From Pelagibius sp050043265 (lineage in GTDB: Bacteria > Pseudomonadota > Alphaproteobacteria > Kiloniellales > Kiloniellaceae): a stretch of 64,000 nt of DNA. The stretch is from the NCBI GenBank assembly GCA_050043265.1, contig JBHJIR010000032.1, forward strand, positions 43,794-107,793. The letters run 5' to 3'. The notes under the pieces were generated by a model that worked only from the letters and a program-made list of their open reading frames with translations, was not told the DNA's origin and did no database searches. Positions within the stretch are counted from its first letter, which is position 1. Each line of letters starts with the position of its first letter. Of the stretch, positions 33,749 to 41,068 are shown in pieces. The translations under genes were made by a program, and so were the position numbers.

Positions 33749-33778
33749 TGGGTCCCGGGAACAAGTCCCGGGAGGACA
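33749..33778. repeat. dispersed intergenic palindromic element (single half)
   Basis: The palindrome with arms TCCCGGGA and TCCCGGGA around ACAAG matches the right half of the element at 12651-12680 in 26 of 30 positions. It lies 31 bp beyond the SDR stop, where it converges with the PadR-like regulator gene, and may work as a terminator. Confidence 0.8.
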
Positions 33779-33808
33779 GCCGTTGTGTCGCCGATGTCGG
33801 TGTAGAGC

Positions 33809-34375
33809 TCAGCCCAGGCTGTCGCGCAGCTTTTCGGTCCACTGCAGGCGGGCCTGGGACTGGGCAATTTCCAGGTCCAGCCAGTCGTGCAGGTAGCCGC
33901 CTTCCAGGCCGTGATGTTCGCGCAGGTCGATCAGGCGGGCCAGTTCGCGCTCGCAGATGTCGTGCAGCAGTTCCGCCTGGACGCGCTGGTCGGCCGGCTC
34001 CATCAGATGCAGGAAGCGCATCTTCAGGGCCACGATCAGCTTGTTCAGGTCGCTGATCTGCGGGCGCACATTGGCTGCCAGCAGGCGCAGCAGTTCGGCG
34101 CGGCCCTGTTCGGTCACCATCAGCAGCCGGTCGGAGTCCTCCGGATCGTCCGCGTCGGCCTTGTCCGGGGCGCCGCCCTCGTACTGCACCAAGCCCTCGA
34201 CCTTCAGCACCTCCAGCGGGGCGCCGACGAGGTCCAGCGATGGGCCGCCGATACGGCCGGTAAAGTGCCGCACCTGGCGTGCCAGTTCGGCATAGGTTAC
34301 CGGCTTGCTGGCCAGGATACCCAGGGCCAGCAGCCGCACGGCCTCGCTGGGGATCAGGGTGTTGTCGCGGTACAT
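33809..34375 (-). CDS. PadR-like winged-helix transcriptional regulator
   Basis: A 188-residue DNA-binding protein. The N-terminal winged helix (about 8-75) starts LIPSEAVRLLALGILASKPV and has TYAELARQVRHFTGRI and LEVLKVEGLVQYEG. An acidic linker (about 76-92) and a helical C-terminal half (ELLHDICERELARLIDLREH) of the PadR C-terminal coiled-coil type follow. The start ATG at 34375 (MYRDNTLIPSEA) is preferred over 34504 because the longer form would span the promoter. A well-formed promoter and a dyad lie at 34448-34503, so autoregulation is likely. It lies directly beyond the second polyamine-type importer and may control it. Confidence 0.85.
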   Translation of the reverse strand: MYRDNTLIPSEAVRLLALGILASKPVTYAELARQVRHFTGRIGGPSLDLVGAPLEVLKVEGLVQYEGGAPDKADADDPEDSDRLLMVTEQGRAELLRLLAANVRPQISDLNKLIVALKMRFLHLMEPADQRVQAELLHDICERELARLIDLREHHGLEGGYLHDWLDLEIAQSQARLQWTEKLRDSLG

Positions 34376-34447
34376 GGGCGGAAGCTTCCGGTTAAGTCCC
34401 TGCGTGGCGGGGCGGCACCTTACGATGCCGAGTCCCCTGTGCGAATG

Positions 34448-34503
34448 AATATAGGCCACTCCGGGGCCTTTGTCCATAAAGATGCAAATGCGAGGCATTC
34501 GCA
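34448..34503 (-). promoter_or_regulatory. sigma70 promoter and dyad of the PadR-like regulator
   Basis: On the minus strand TGGACA (34476-34471), a 17-bp spacer and TATATT (34453-34448) form a strong promoter, each box with 5 of 6 consensus bases. Immediately upstream a 9-bp inverted repeat, TGCAAATGC (34483-34491) and GCATTCGCA (34495-34503), with one mismatch and a 3-bp centre, is a candidate operator. The start codon is 73 bp downstream of the -10. Confidence 0.65.
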
Positions 34504-34592
34504 ATAAAGATGATGCTAGGAGACAACCGGACCGGCGGGCGAGCCGGAGATCGACCTCCCCCCCTTGTTCTTTGGGTGCTTAAGGGGCGCGC

Positions 34593-35510
34593 TTAGCCGG
34601 CCGACATGCCGCGCATGCGCGCGTTGCGCCGGCGCAGCAGCTCCAGCGTGGGCAGCAGCATGATGGAGACCAGCACCAGCAGGGTCGCCACGGCCAGGAT
34701 GGTCGGGCTGATCTGCTCGCGCACGCCGGCCCACATCTGGCGGGTGATGGTGCGCTGCTCGAATCCGGTGAGGAACAGCACCGCGACGACCTCATCGAAG
34801 GACGTCACGAAGGCGAAGAGGCCGCCGGAGATCACGCCCGGCGAAATCAGCGGCACGATGACCTTGAAGAAGGTCCGCGGCGGGCTGGCGCCCAGGCTGG
34901 CGGCGGCGCGCACCAGGTTGTTGTCGAAACCGGCGAGGGTCGCCGTCACGGTGATCACCACGAAGGGTGTTCCCAGGGCCGCGTGGGCCAGAATGATGCC
35001 GGGGAAGGTCTGGCTGAGGCCGACGGACGAATAGAAGAAGAACATACCGGCGGCGGAGATGATCAGCGGCACGATCATCGGCGAGATCAGCAGCGCCATG
35101 ATCAGCTTGCCGAAGGGCATGTGCGGGCGGGTCAGTCCGAGCGCCGCCAGGGTGCCCAGGGTGGTCGACACCAGGGTCGCGCAGATGGCGATGATGAAAC
35201 TGTTCTTGGTGGCGTGGATCCACTGCGCGTTGTTCCAGCTATCGGCCAGCCACTCCCAACTCCACATGTTGTCGTTGGGCGCCGTCATACCGTTCTTGAG
35301 GATGTCCTGGTACCAGCGCCAGGAGTAGGCCTCAGGCTGCAGCGTGACCATTTCCTTCGTATAGGTGAAATAGGGCTCGGCGTTGAAGCTGAGCGGAATG
35401 ATCACCAGGATCGGCAGGATGAGGAACAGCAGGACGGCGCCGCAGAAGATGCGGAAGCCGTAATGCCAGGCGATGGCGCCGGGACCGGCATAGGGGGGCA
35501 GAGCTGACAT
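34593..35510 (-). CDS. polyamine-type ABC transporter permease (PotC type)
   Basis: Inner-membrane permease of 305 residues, about six helices. The N-terminal helix ends IPLSFNAEPYFTYTKEMVTL, a longer loop than in PotC with an aromatic-rich stretch (AYSWRWYQDILKNG), then the helices and the EAA-like loop VRAAASLGASPPRTFFKVIV. VTSFDEVVAVLFLTGF follows. AGGGAGGA precedes the ATG at 35510. It is the last of the four transporter genes read from 39208 to 34593 and begins 12 bp after the partner permease stop. Confidence 0.93.
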   Translation of the reverse strand: MSALPPYAGPGAIAWHYGFRIFCGAVLLFLILPILVIIPLSFNAEPYFTYTKEMVTLQPEAYSWRWYQDILKNGMTAPNDNMWSWEWLADSWNNAQWIHATKNSFIIAICATLVSTTLGTLAALGLTRPHMPFGKLIMALLISPMIVPLIISAAGMFFFYSSVGLSQTFPGIILAHAALGTPFVVITVTATLAGFDNNLVRAAASLGASPPRTFFKVIVPLISPGVISGGLFAFVTSFDEVVAVLFLTGFEQRTITRQMWAGVREQISPTILAVATLLVLVSIMLLPTLELLRRRNARMRGMSAG

Positions 35511-35522
35511 GGCGGGTCCTCC

Positions 35523-36839
35523 CTAGCCGAGTTTCATGTTGTTGACGCCGACGATGCGGTCGTAGACCCAGTACAGCGCCAGCACGCCGCCCAGCAGCAG
35601 CGTGCCCAGTGCGGCCGCCAGGCCCCAGTTCAGCGACTTCTGCATGTGGTGGGCGATGAAGTTGGAGATCATCGTGCCGTCCTCGCCGCCGACCAGCGCC
35701 GGGGTGATGTAATAGCCGATCGCCAGGATGAAAACGAGGATGCAGCCGGCGCCCAGGCCCGGCACGGTCTGCGGCAGGTAGACGCGGATGAAGGCGAGGG
35801 CCGGCGTGGCGCCGAGGTTCTGGGCGGCGCGCATGTAGGACGGCGAGATGCCGCGCATCACGCTGTACAGCGGCAGGATCATGAAGGGCAGCAGGATATG
35901 CGTCATGGCGATGATGCTGCCCGTCAGGTTGTAGATCAGCCGCGGGCGGTTATCTTCGCCGATAATCTCCGGTAGCCCCATCCACTCGAGGCCGTCCGAA
36001 AGGAAAGCGAGTGTTTCCAGCAGCACGCCGTTTTGTCCCAGCACCACGATCCAACTGGTGGTGCGCACCAGCAGCGAGGTCCAGAACGGCAGCAGCACCA
36101 GGATCATCAGCAGGTTGGAGGTGCGCAGCGGCAGGGTCGCCAGCAGGTAGGCAACAGGATAGCCCAGGGCGACACAGGCCAGCGTCACCGACAGGCTGAT
36201 CGTCAGGGTGCGCAGCCAGATGCCGATGTAGACCTGGCGCTCTTCGGGTTGTGGGGCGATGTCGCCCTCGACGGTGTAGCGCAGATCGAGCGCAGCGAGA
36301 AAATTCACCGCGGTGTAGTCCGGGCCGAGACGCTGGATGGTGGCCCAGATGCCGCGCTTGCCCCACTCGTCATCGGCGGCGATCAGCGCGTCCTTGAAGG
36401 GCGGCTCCATGCGCTCGACCTTGCGCGCGGTGCTGGTGACGGCGCTGCGTACACCGGCGTCTTCGAAGTTCAGCCGTGTGGCCAGTCTGCCGACCATGGC
36501 GCGGCCGTCCAGGCCGCCGTCGCGCAGTGCGCGCAGGTCTTCGACGACGGCCGCATAGGCGGCTTCGTCGGGCACGTCGTTGCGGTCCCAGCCGGCCAGG
36601 GCCTCGACGGTGCGCGGCAGGGCGGCGCCGACGATCGGAGCGGCGACGGCACGGAACAGCATGACGCCGATGGGAATGATGAAGCTGGCGATCAGGAAGA
36701 CCAGCAGGGGCGCGGTCAGCAGGAAGGCATTCACCCGCAGGCGGCGGTTGGCCCGGCGCAGTTGCGCCTTAAGGGAAGAGCTGTCTGCCAGTTGATAGCC
36801 CTTCGCCGGGCTGACGGATTGGGTTGCCGCTTCGGCCAT
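35523..36839 (-). CDS. polyamine-type ABC transporter permease (PotB type) with a large extracytoplasmic insert
   Basis: Inner-membrane permease, 438 residues, far longer than PotB/PotH (about 280-300). The first helix (about 37-63) is followed by a hydrophilic loop of about 138 residues (66-203) before the second helix (LRTLTISLSVTLACVALGYP). This loop is rich in Asp, Glu, Arg and Ala and is predicted periplasmic. The remaining core is normal: PFWTSLLVRTTSWIVVLGQN, LPFMILPLYSVMRGI, and the EAA-like AAQNLGATPALAFIRVYLP. The insert may form an extra docking surface for the binding proteins. The first 35 residues are cytosolic and basic. Confidence 0.92.
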   Translation of the reverse strand: MAEAATQSVSPAKGYQLADSSSLKAQLRRANRRLRVNAFLLTAPLLVFLIASFIIPIGVMLFRAVAAPIVGAALPRTVEALAGWDRNDVPDEAAYAAVVEDLRALRDGGLDGRAMVGRLATRLNFEDAGVRSAVTSTARKVERMEPPFKDALIAADDEWGKRGIWATIQRLGPDYTAVNFLAALDLRYTVEGDIAPQPEERQVYIGIWLRTLTISLSVTLACVALGYPVAYLLATLPLRTSNLLMILVLLPFWTSLLVRTTSWIVVLGQNGVLLETLAFLSDGLEWMGLPEIIGEDNRPRLIYNLTGSIIAMTHILLPFMILPLYSVMRGISPSYMRAAQNLGATPALAFIRVYLPQTVPGLGAGCILVFILAIGYYITPALVGGEDGTMISNFIAHHMQKSLNWGLAAALGTLLLGGVLALYWVYDRIVGVNNMKLG

Positions 36840-36893
36840 AGCGCTCGCCCCGGAAATCGAAATCTACAAAAGAGAAAATGCGCTGGAGAAAGC

Positions 36894-36921
36894 CCGGGGA
36901 AGGGCGGCTGCCCTTCCCCGG
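36894..36921 (-). terminator. intercistronic hairpin after the second polyamine-type binding protein
   Basis: CCGGGGAAGGGC (36894-36905) and GCCCTTCCCCGG (36910-36921) form a perfect 12-bp stem with a 4-nt loop, 10 bp past the binding-protein stop. On the minus strand GGGCTTTCT follows, a weak U-run, so partial termination or mRNA 3'-end protection is likely. The permease gene starts 55 bp further on. Confidence 0.7.
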
Positions 36922-36931
36922 TGTTCAGACA

Positions 36932-38026
36932 TTACTGGGCGAGCCAAGCGTTGAAACGCTCGTTCAACTCGTCCTGATGGTCGGCCCAGAACTCGAAATC
37001 GTTCTGCAGCGCGTTCTTGAAGTTCGCCGGTGCGGTCGGCATGTGCGGGCCCATGTCGATACCGGCGACGGCGTGCTTGCCGATCAGCGGGACCGAAGAG
37101 GAACGGGCCGGGCCGTAGGAGATCCAGGACGCCTGGTCGGCGAGGCGCTGGGTATCCGTCGAGTAGGCGATGAACTTCAAGGCTTCGTCCTTGTGCGGCG
37201 CGCCTTTGGGGATGACCCAGAGGTCAAGGTCCCAGCCCTGGCCGTCCCAGACGATCTCGAAGGGCTTCTTCTCCGAGGCGATGGCGTTGAAGATGCGGCC
37301 GTTGTAGGCGGTGGTCATGACGACTTCACCGTCGGCCAGCATCTGCGGCGGCTGCGCACCGGCTTCACACCACAGTACGTCGTTCTTGATGGTGTCGAGC
37401 TTGGCGAAGGCACGATCGACGCCAGCGGCAGTGTTCAGCACGTCGTAGACGTCCGCCGGTTTCACGCCGTCTGCCAGCAGCGCGAACTCCAGGTTCGCCT
37501 TCGGCGTCTTGCGCATGCCGCGCTTGCCCGGGAACTTCTCGGTGTCGAAGAAGTCGTTGATGGACGTCGGCCCGGGGCTGAACTTGGTGGTGTCGTAGGC
37601 GTAGATCGTCGACCACACGATGGTCGAGACCGCGCAGTCATACAGCGTACCCGGCAGGAAATCCTTCTCGGCCGGCGTGCCGTCCGGTGCGGCCGGCAGG
37701 ATCGAGGCGTCGATGGGCTCCAGCAGGCCTTCGTCGCAGCCGCGGATGGCATCGGACAGCTCGACGTCGACCAGATCCCAGGTCACGTTGCCGGCTTCGA
37801 CCTGTGCCTTCACTTCGGCCAGGCCGCCATTGTAGTCCTCCGAACGGATGACCGTGCCGGGCGCCGCCGTATAGGGCTCGTGATAGGCCTTCACCTGGCT
37901 GGTCGTGTAGGCGCCGCCCCAAGAGACGACGGTAATCTCGGCAGCGCTGGCCGTGGAGGCCAGCAGGCCGAGCGAAGCGACGCCGAAGGCCGCTCCGATC
38001 GCAGATTTAACAACCGTTTTCTTCAT
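36932..38026 (-). CDS. PotD/PotF-like periplasmic binding protein, second system
   Basis: Solute-binding protein, 364 residues, with a signal peptide (about 1-29, ending ASTASA) and a mature start AEITVVSWGGAYTTSQVKAY. The core includes VTWDLVDVELSDAIRGCDEG, FLPGTLYDCAVSTIVWS and FPGKRGMRKTPKANLEFALL, characteristic of the putrescine/agmatine-like branch of the family. The start ATG at 38026 follows GGGAGAA at good distance. Between the ATPase gene and the permeases, it is followed by a strong hairpin. A diverged paralogue lies upstream at 39466-40773. The true ligand is unknown; polyamines are the best guess. Confidence 0.92.
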   Translation of the reverse strand: MKKTVVKSAIGAAFGVASLGLLASTASAAEITVVSWGGAYTTSQVKAYHEPYTAAPGTVIRSEDYNGGLAEVKAQVEAGNVTWDLVDVELSDAIRGCDEGLLEPIDASILPAAPDGTPAEKDFLPGTLYDCAVSTIVWSTIYAYDTTKFSPGPTSINDFFDTEKFPGKRGMRKTPKANLEFALLADGVKPADVYDVLNTAAGVDRAFAKLDTIKNDVLWCEAGAQPPQMLADGEVVMTTAYNGRIFNAIASEKKPFEIVWDGQGWDLDLWVIPKGAPHKDEALKFIAYSTDTQRLADQASWISYGPARSSSVPLIGKHAVAGIDMGPHMPTAPANFKNALQNDFEFWADHQDELNERFNAWLAQ

Positions 38027-38113
38027 AATGTTCTCCCTGTTGGTACAGTTCACAACGTCAGCCGGCGTTCGCCTGCCTGGCCGGATTCTCTCCGGCCCGC
38101 CCGTTCTCCCGGG

Positions 38114-39208
38114 TCAGGCATCGAGCGCGCGGCAATCCTCCGCCGACCATCCCACCTTGATCGTGGCGCCCTCCGCCAGCACGGCGTGGCCGTGGGCGTT
38201 GGGCACCTTGATGATGAAGTCGGAATTGCCGGCCACAGTCACGCGGGTGCGGATGTGGTCGCCGAGGTAGATCAATTCTTCGACCTTGGCCTCGAAGGTA
38301 TTGGTGCCGAGCGCGCCGTTGGGGTTGATGACAACCCGTTCCGGGCGCAAGGAAAGCGTGGTCGGCAGGCCGACACCGCCGATGTTCACCGGTAGTGCCT
38401 CGATCACCCCGCCGCCGTCGACTTCGACGATGCAGCGGTTGCCGTTGACCTGAGAGACCTTGCCGTGGAGCTTGTTGTTCTCGCCGATGAAGCTGGCGAC
38501 GAACGCGTTTTCCGGCTTCTCGTAAAGCTGGTCCGGTGCGGCCAGCTGCTGGATCACGCCGTCGTCGAACACCGCGATACGGTTCGACATGGTCAGCGCC
38601 TCGGACTGGTCGTGCGTCACGTAGACGACGCTGACGCCCAGGCTCTCGTGGATATGCTTGATCTCGTACTGCATCTCTTCGCGCAGGTTCTTGTCCAGCG
38701 CGCCGAGCGGGTCGTCCATCAGCACCAGTTCCGGTTCGAACACCAGGGCGCGGGCTACCGCCACGCGCTGCTGCTGGCCACCGGAAAGCTGCGCCGGCCG
38801 ACGGCCGCCGAACGCACCCAGGCGTACCATGTCGAGCGCGCGGTTGACGCGTTCCTCGACATCGCTCCTGCCCAGGCCGCGCACCTGCAACGGAAAGGCG
38901 AGATTCTCCGCCACCGTCATGTGCGGGAACAGAGCGTAGTTCTGGAATACCATGCCGATGCCGCGTTTATGCGGCGGCACGTCGTTGATCGGCTTGTCCT
39001 TCAGAAGGATCTGACCGCGTGTGGGGACCTCAAATCCTGCCAGCATCATCAGGCAGGTCGTCTTGCCCGACCCCGATGGCCCCAACATGGTCAGGAATTC
39101 GCCCCGGACCATGTCAAGATTCAGGTCCTTCACAACCAATGTTTCGCCGTCGTAACTCTTCTGTACGCCGACAAACCGAACAATAAAGTCCTGGTTTCCG
39201 CTTACCAC
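38114..39208 (-). CDS. polyamine-type ABC transporter ATPase (PotA type), second system
   Basis: ATPase of the second importer, 364 residues. Walker A GPSGSGKTT, Q-loop VFQNYALFPH, signature LSGGQQQRVAVARAL, Walker B LVLMDDPLGALD (with Asp before the usual Glu position, giving DDP in place of DEP), switch histidine in YVTHDQSEAL. A C-terminal TOBE-like domain is present. The start GTG at 39208 follows GGGAGAA and is chosen over the longer frame to 39280. The DDP in Walker B replaces the catalytic glutamate with aspartate, as in some PotA-like proteins, and may lower ATPase turnover. It leads the operon. Confidence 0.93.
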   Translation of the reverse strand: MVSGNQDFIVRFVGVQKSYDGETLVVKDLNLDMVRGEFLTMLGPSGSGKTTCLMMLAGFEVPTRGQILLKDKPINDVPPHKRGIGMVFQNYALFPHMTVAENLAFPLQVRGLGRSDVEERVNRALDMVRLGAFGGRRPAQLSGGQQQRVAVARALVFEPELVLMDDPLGALDKNLREEMQYEIKHIHESLGVSVVYVTHDQSEALTMSNRIAVFDDGVIQQLAAPDQLYEKPENAFVASFIGENNKLHGKVSQVNGNRCIVEVDGGGVIEALPVNIGGVGLPTTLSLRPERVVINPNGALGTNTFEAKVEELIYLGDHIRTRVTVAGNSDFIIKVPNAHGHAVLAEGATIKVGWSAEDCRALDA

Positions 39209-39242
39209 TCGCGGTTTCTCCCTGCGCCCCCAAGTTACCGTT

Positions 39243-39248
39243 AGTATA
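39243..39248 (-). promoter_or_regulatory. candidate -10 of the second polyamine-type operon
   Basis: TATACT on the minus strand, 34 bp upstream of the GTG at 39208, has 5 of 6 consensus bases. The -35 at 17-bp spacing is GCAACA, a weak match. Supports transcription of the four transporter genes separately from the binding-protein gene at 39466. Confidence 0.3.
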
Positions 39249-39465
39249 ACCACAATGCTCAGGCTTGTTGCCCATAGCACGTGATCGCTTTTTGTTATGA
39301 GCCGAAGCCTAGCCGATCACTTCGGGCGATGAAACCTTGAAAAAATAGAGGCGCAACACCAACACGTAAGGGTTGAGAGTTGCGAATTTCTCTATCGGGC
39401 CAGGCTTCGAGGGGATGGGCAGGAAGGGGGGTGGACAGGGCGCCCCATATCGCTCGCGTTATTGC

Positions 39466-40773
39466 TCAGCGGGCCAGCCAGGCGTTGAAGCGCTCGACCA
39501 GGGCGGGGCCCTGCTCGCGCCAGAACAGGGCATCGTTGCGCAAGGCGGGCGACAGGTTCTCCGCCGGTGTCGGCAGGAAAGTGGCCATGTCGATGTCGGC
39601 GTGGACATAGTCGCCAACCAGTTCGGCGGAGGAGAGGCGCACCGGCCCATAGGGAATCCAACGGGTCTGGCGGGCGAGGGGCCCCGGGCTGGTGGCGAAA
39701 CGGATGAACTCCAATGCCGCCTCCCGGTTGGGCGCGCTGACCGGGACCGCCCAGAGATCGATATCCCAGATCTGGCGATCCCAGATCAGGGCGATGGCCC
39801 GCTGGCGCACGGCGATGGCCGCGAAGATCGGCGCGTTGAAGGTGGTGGTCATGGCGACACTGCCGTCCGACAGCAGGCGGGCCGGTTCGCCGGCGTCCTC
39901 CCACCAGACGATGTCGTCGCGGATGGTGTCGAGCTTGGCAAAGGCGCGCGCGATACCGGCTTCGGTGCGCAGCAGGTCGTAAACCTCCGCCGGGGCGGCG
40001 CCATCGGCCAGCAGCGCCCACTCCAGGTTGGCCATCGGCGTGCGACGCAGCCCGCGCTTGCCCGGGAAGCGATCCAGATCGAAGAAATCCTGCAGGCTGG
40101 CCGGCACCGCGTCATCGGCGCGCGCCGATTCCGGGCCGGCGGCGTAGGCCAGCACCATCGACCAGGCCAGCGCGCCGACGGCGCAGGGTTGCAGTGTGCC
40201 CGGCAGGAAATCGGCGGTGGCGGCGGTGCCGTCCGGCGCCGCCGGCAGCACGACGCTGCGCTCCTGGAACAGGCCTTCGTCGCAGCCGTCCTGGGCATCG
40301 GCCGGCTCGACGTCGACCACGTCCCAGGCGCCCTCGCCGCTGGCCAGTTGTGCGCGGATCACGTCCAGGCCGCCGGCGTAGACCTTGCGGCTGACGTCGA
40401 TGCCGGTGGAGCGGGTGAAGGGACGGTAGATCGCCTCCTCCTGGCTCTGCGAGTAGGCGCCTCCCCAGGAGACGACCACCAACGGCCCACTGGGCTTGGC
40501 TGGCGGCTTCGTCGTCGCGCTCGTGGTGGGGGCGGTCGCGTCAGGATCCGTGCCGGCGGCGTCGGTTTCGGCCGCCTTCGCAGGGGCGGTGCTTTCAGAA
40601 GACGGGGCGGTGGCCGGGTCGGTCGTTGGGGCGGAGACCGCCGGCTGGGCCTCCGGCGGTGCATCTTGAGCTTTTGCCGGGCCGCTTGCAGAGGCCAGCA
40701 GCAGACCCAACGCCAACAGGCCGACCAGGCCACCGGCTGCGGAATTGCCGGCTGCACGTTTGCCCAGGATCAT
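39466..40773 (-). CDS. second PotD/PotF-like binding protein with Pro/Ala/Thr-rich linker
   Basis: Binding protein of 435 residues, a paralogue of the one at 36932-38026: the phrases VVSWGGAYSQSQEEAIYRPF, WDVVDVEPADAQDGCDEGL, FPGKRGLRRTPMANLEWALL and FAKLDTI correspond closely. A signal peptide (about 1-35, ending PAKAQ) is followed by a low-complexity linker (about 36-95) of Pro, Ala, Thr, Ser and Asp that the paralogue lacks. The linker could span periplasm or peptidoglycan. The two lie side by side on the same strand with the transporter operon beyond, so this may be an alternative-specificity receptor for that importer. Confidence 0.9.
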   Translation of the reverse strand: MILGKRAAGNSAAGGLVGLLALGLLLASASGPAKAQDAPPEAQPAVSAPTTDPATAPSSESTAPAKAAETDAAGTDPDATAPTTSATTKPPAKPSGPLVVVSWGGAYSQSQEEAIYRPFTRSTGIDVSRKVYAGGLDVIRAQLASGEGAWDVVDVEPADAQDGCDEGLFQERSVVLPAAPDGTAATADFLPGTLQPCAVGALAWSMVLAYAAGPESARADDAVPASLQDFFDLDRFPGKRGLRRTPMANLEWALLADGAAPAEVYDLLRTEAGIARAFAKLDTIRDDIVWWEDAGEPARLLSDGSVAMTTTFNAPIFAAIAVRQRAIALIWDRQIWDIDLWAVPVSAPNREAALEFIRFATSPGPLARQTRWIPYGPVRLSSAELVGDYVHADIDMATFLPTPAENLSPALRNDALFWREQGPALVERFNAWLAR

Positions 40774-41027
40774 TCACTTCCCTCCCCACTGCGCGGGCCC
40801 GTTTTGGCCGCCCGCCCGGCCCCCGATCAGGCTGAAGAAGGCAGGCCCTCGCTCGACTCCGCTTGTGAGCCTAGCATTGCCCGTGAGGGTCACCGGGGCA
40901 ATGCCCGGGGCTGGCGCCGGCTGTAACAATTGTGGGTTCCTGGGGCCTGGCGGCCCGCGCCTTGGGCGAGTCCCCTGGAACCGGTGGCAGGCAGCCGGCC
41001 TGGGGCAGTGCGAGTCCGGGGCGGCGG

Positions 41028-41055
41028 GGTCGGGTCGGCGCGGTCGGGTCTGCGC
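41028..41055. repeat. 14-bp tandem repeat, two copies
   Basis: GGTCGGGTCGGCGC (41028-41041) and GGTCGGGTCTGCGC (41042-41055) differ at one position, just beyond the hemA stop in the 3' region. The region 40774-41068 between hemA and the binding-protein gene holds no other recognisable feature. Confidence 0.6.
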
Positions 41056-41068
41056 TGTCGGGGCAGAC

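Noticed and set aside
40774..41068. Possible small gene between hemA and the binding-protein gene
   Set aside because: The only long frame (40745-42385) is antisense to hemA. The gap itself has a short GC-rich repeat and no ribosome-binding site with a credible frame.
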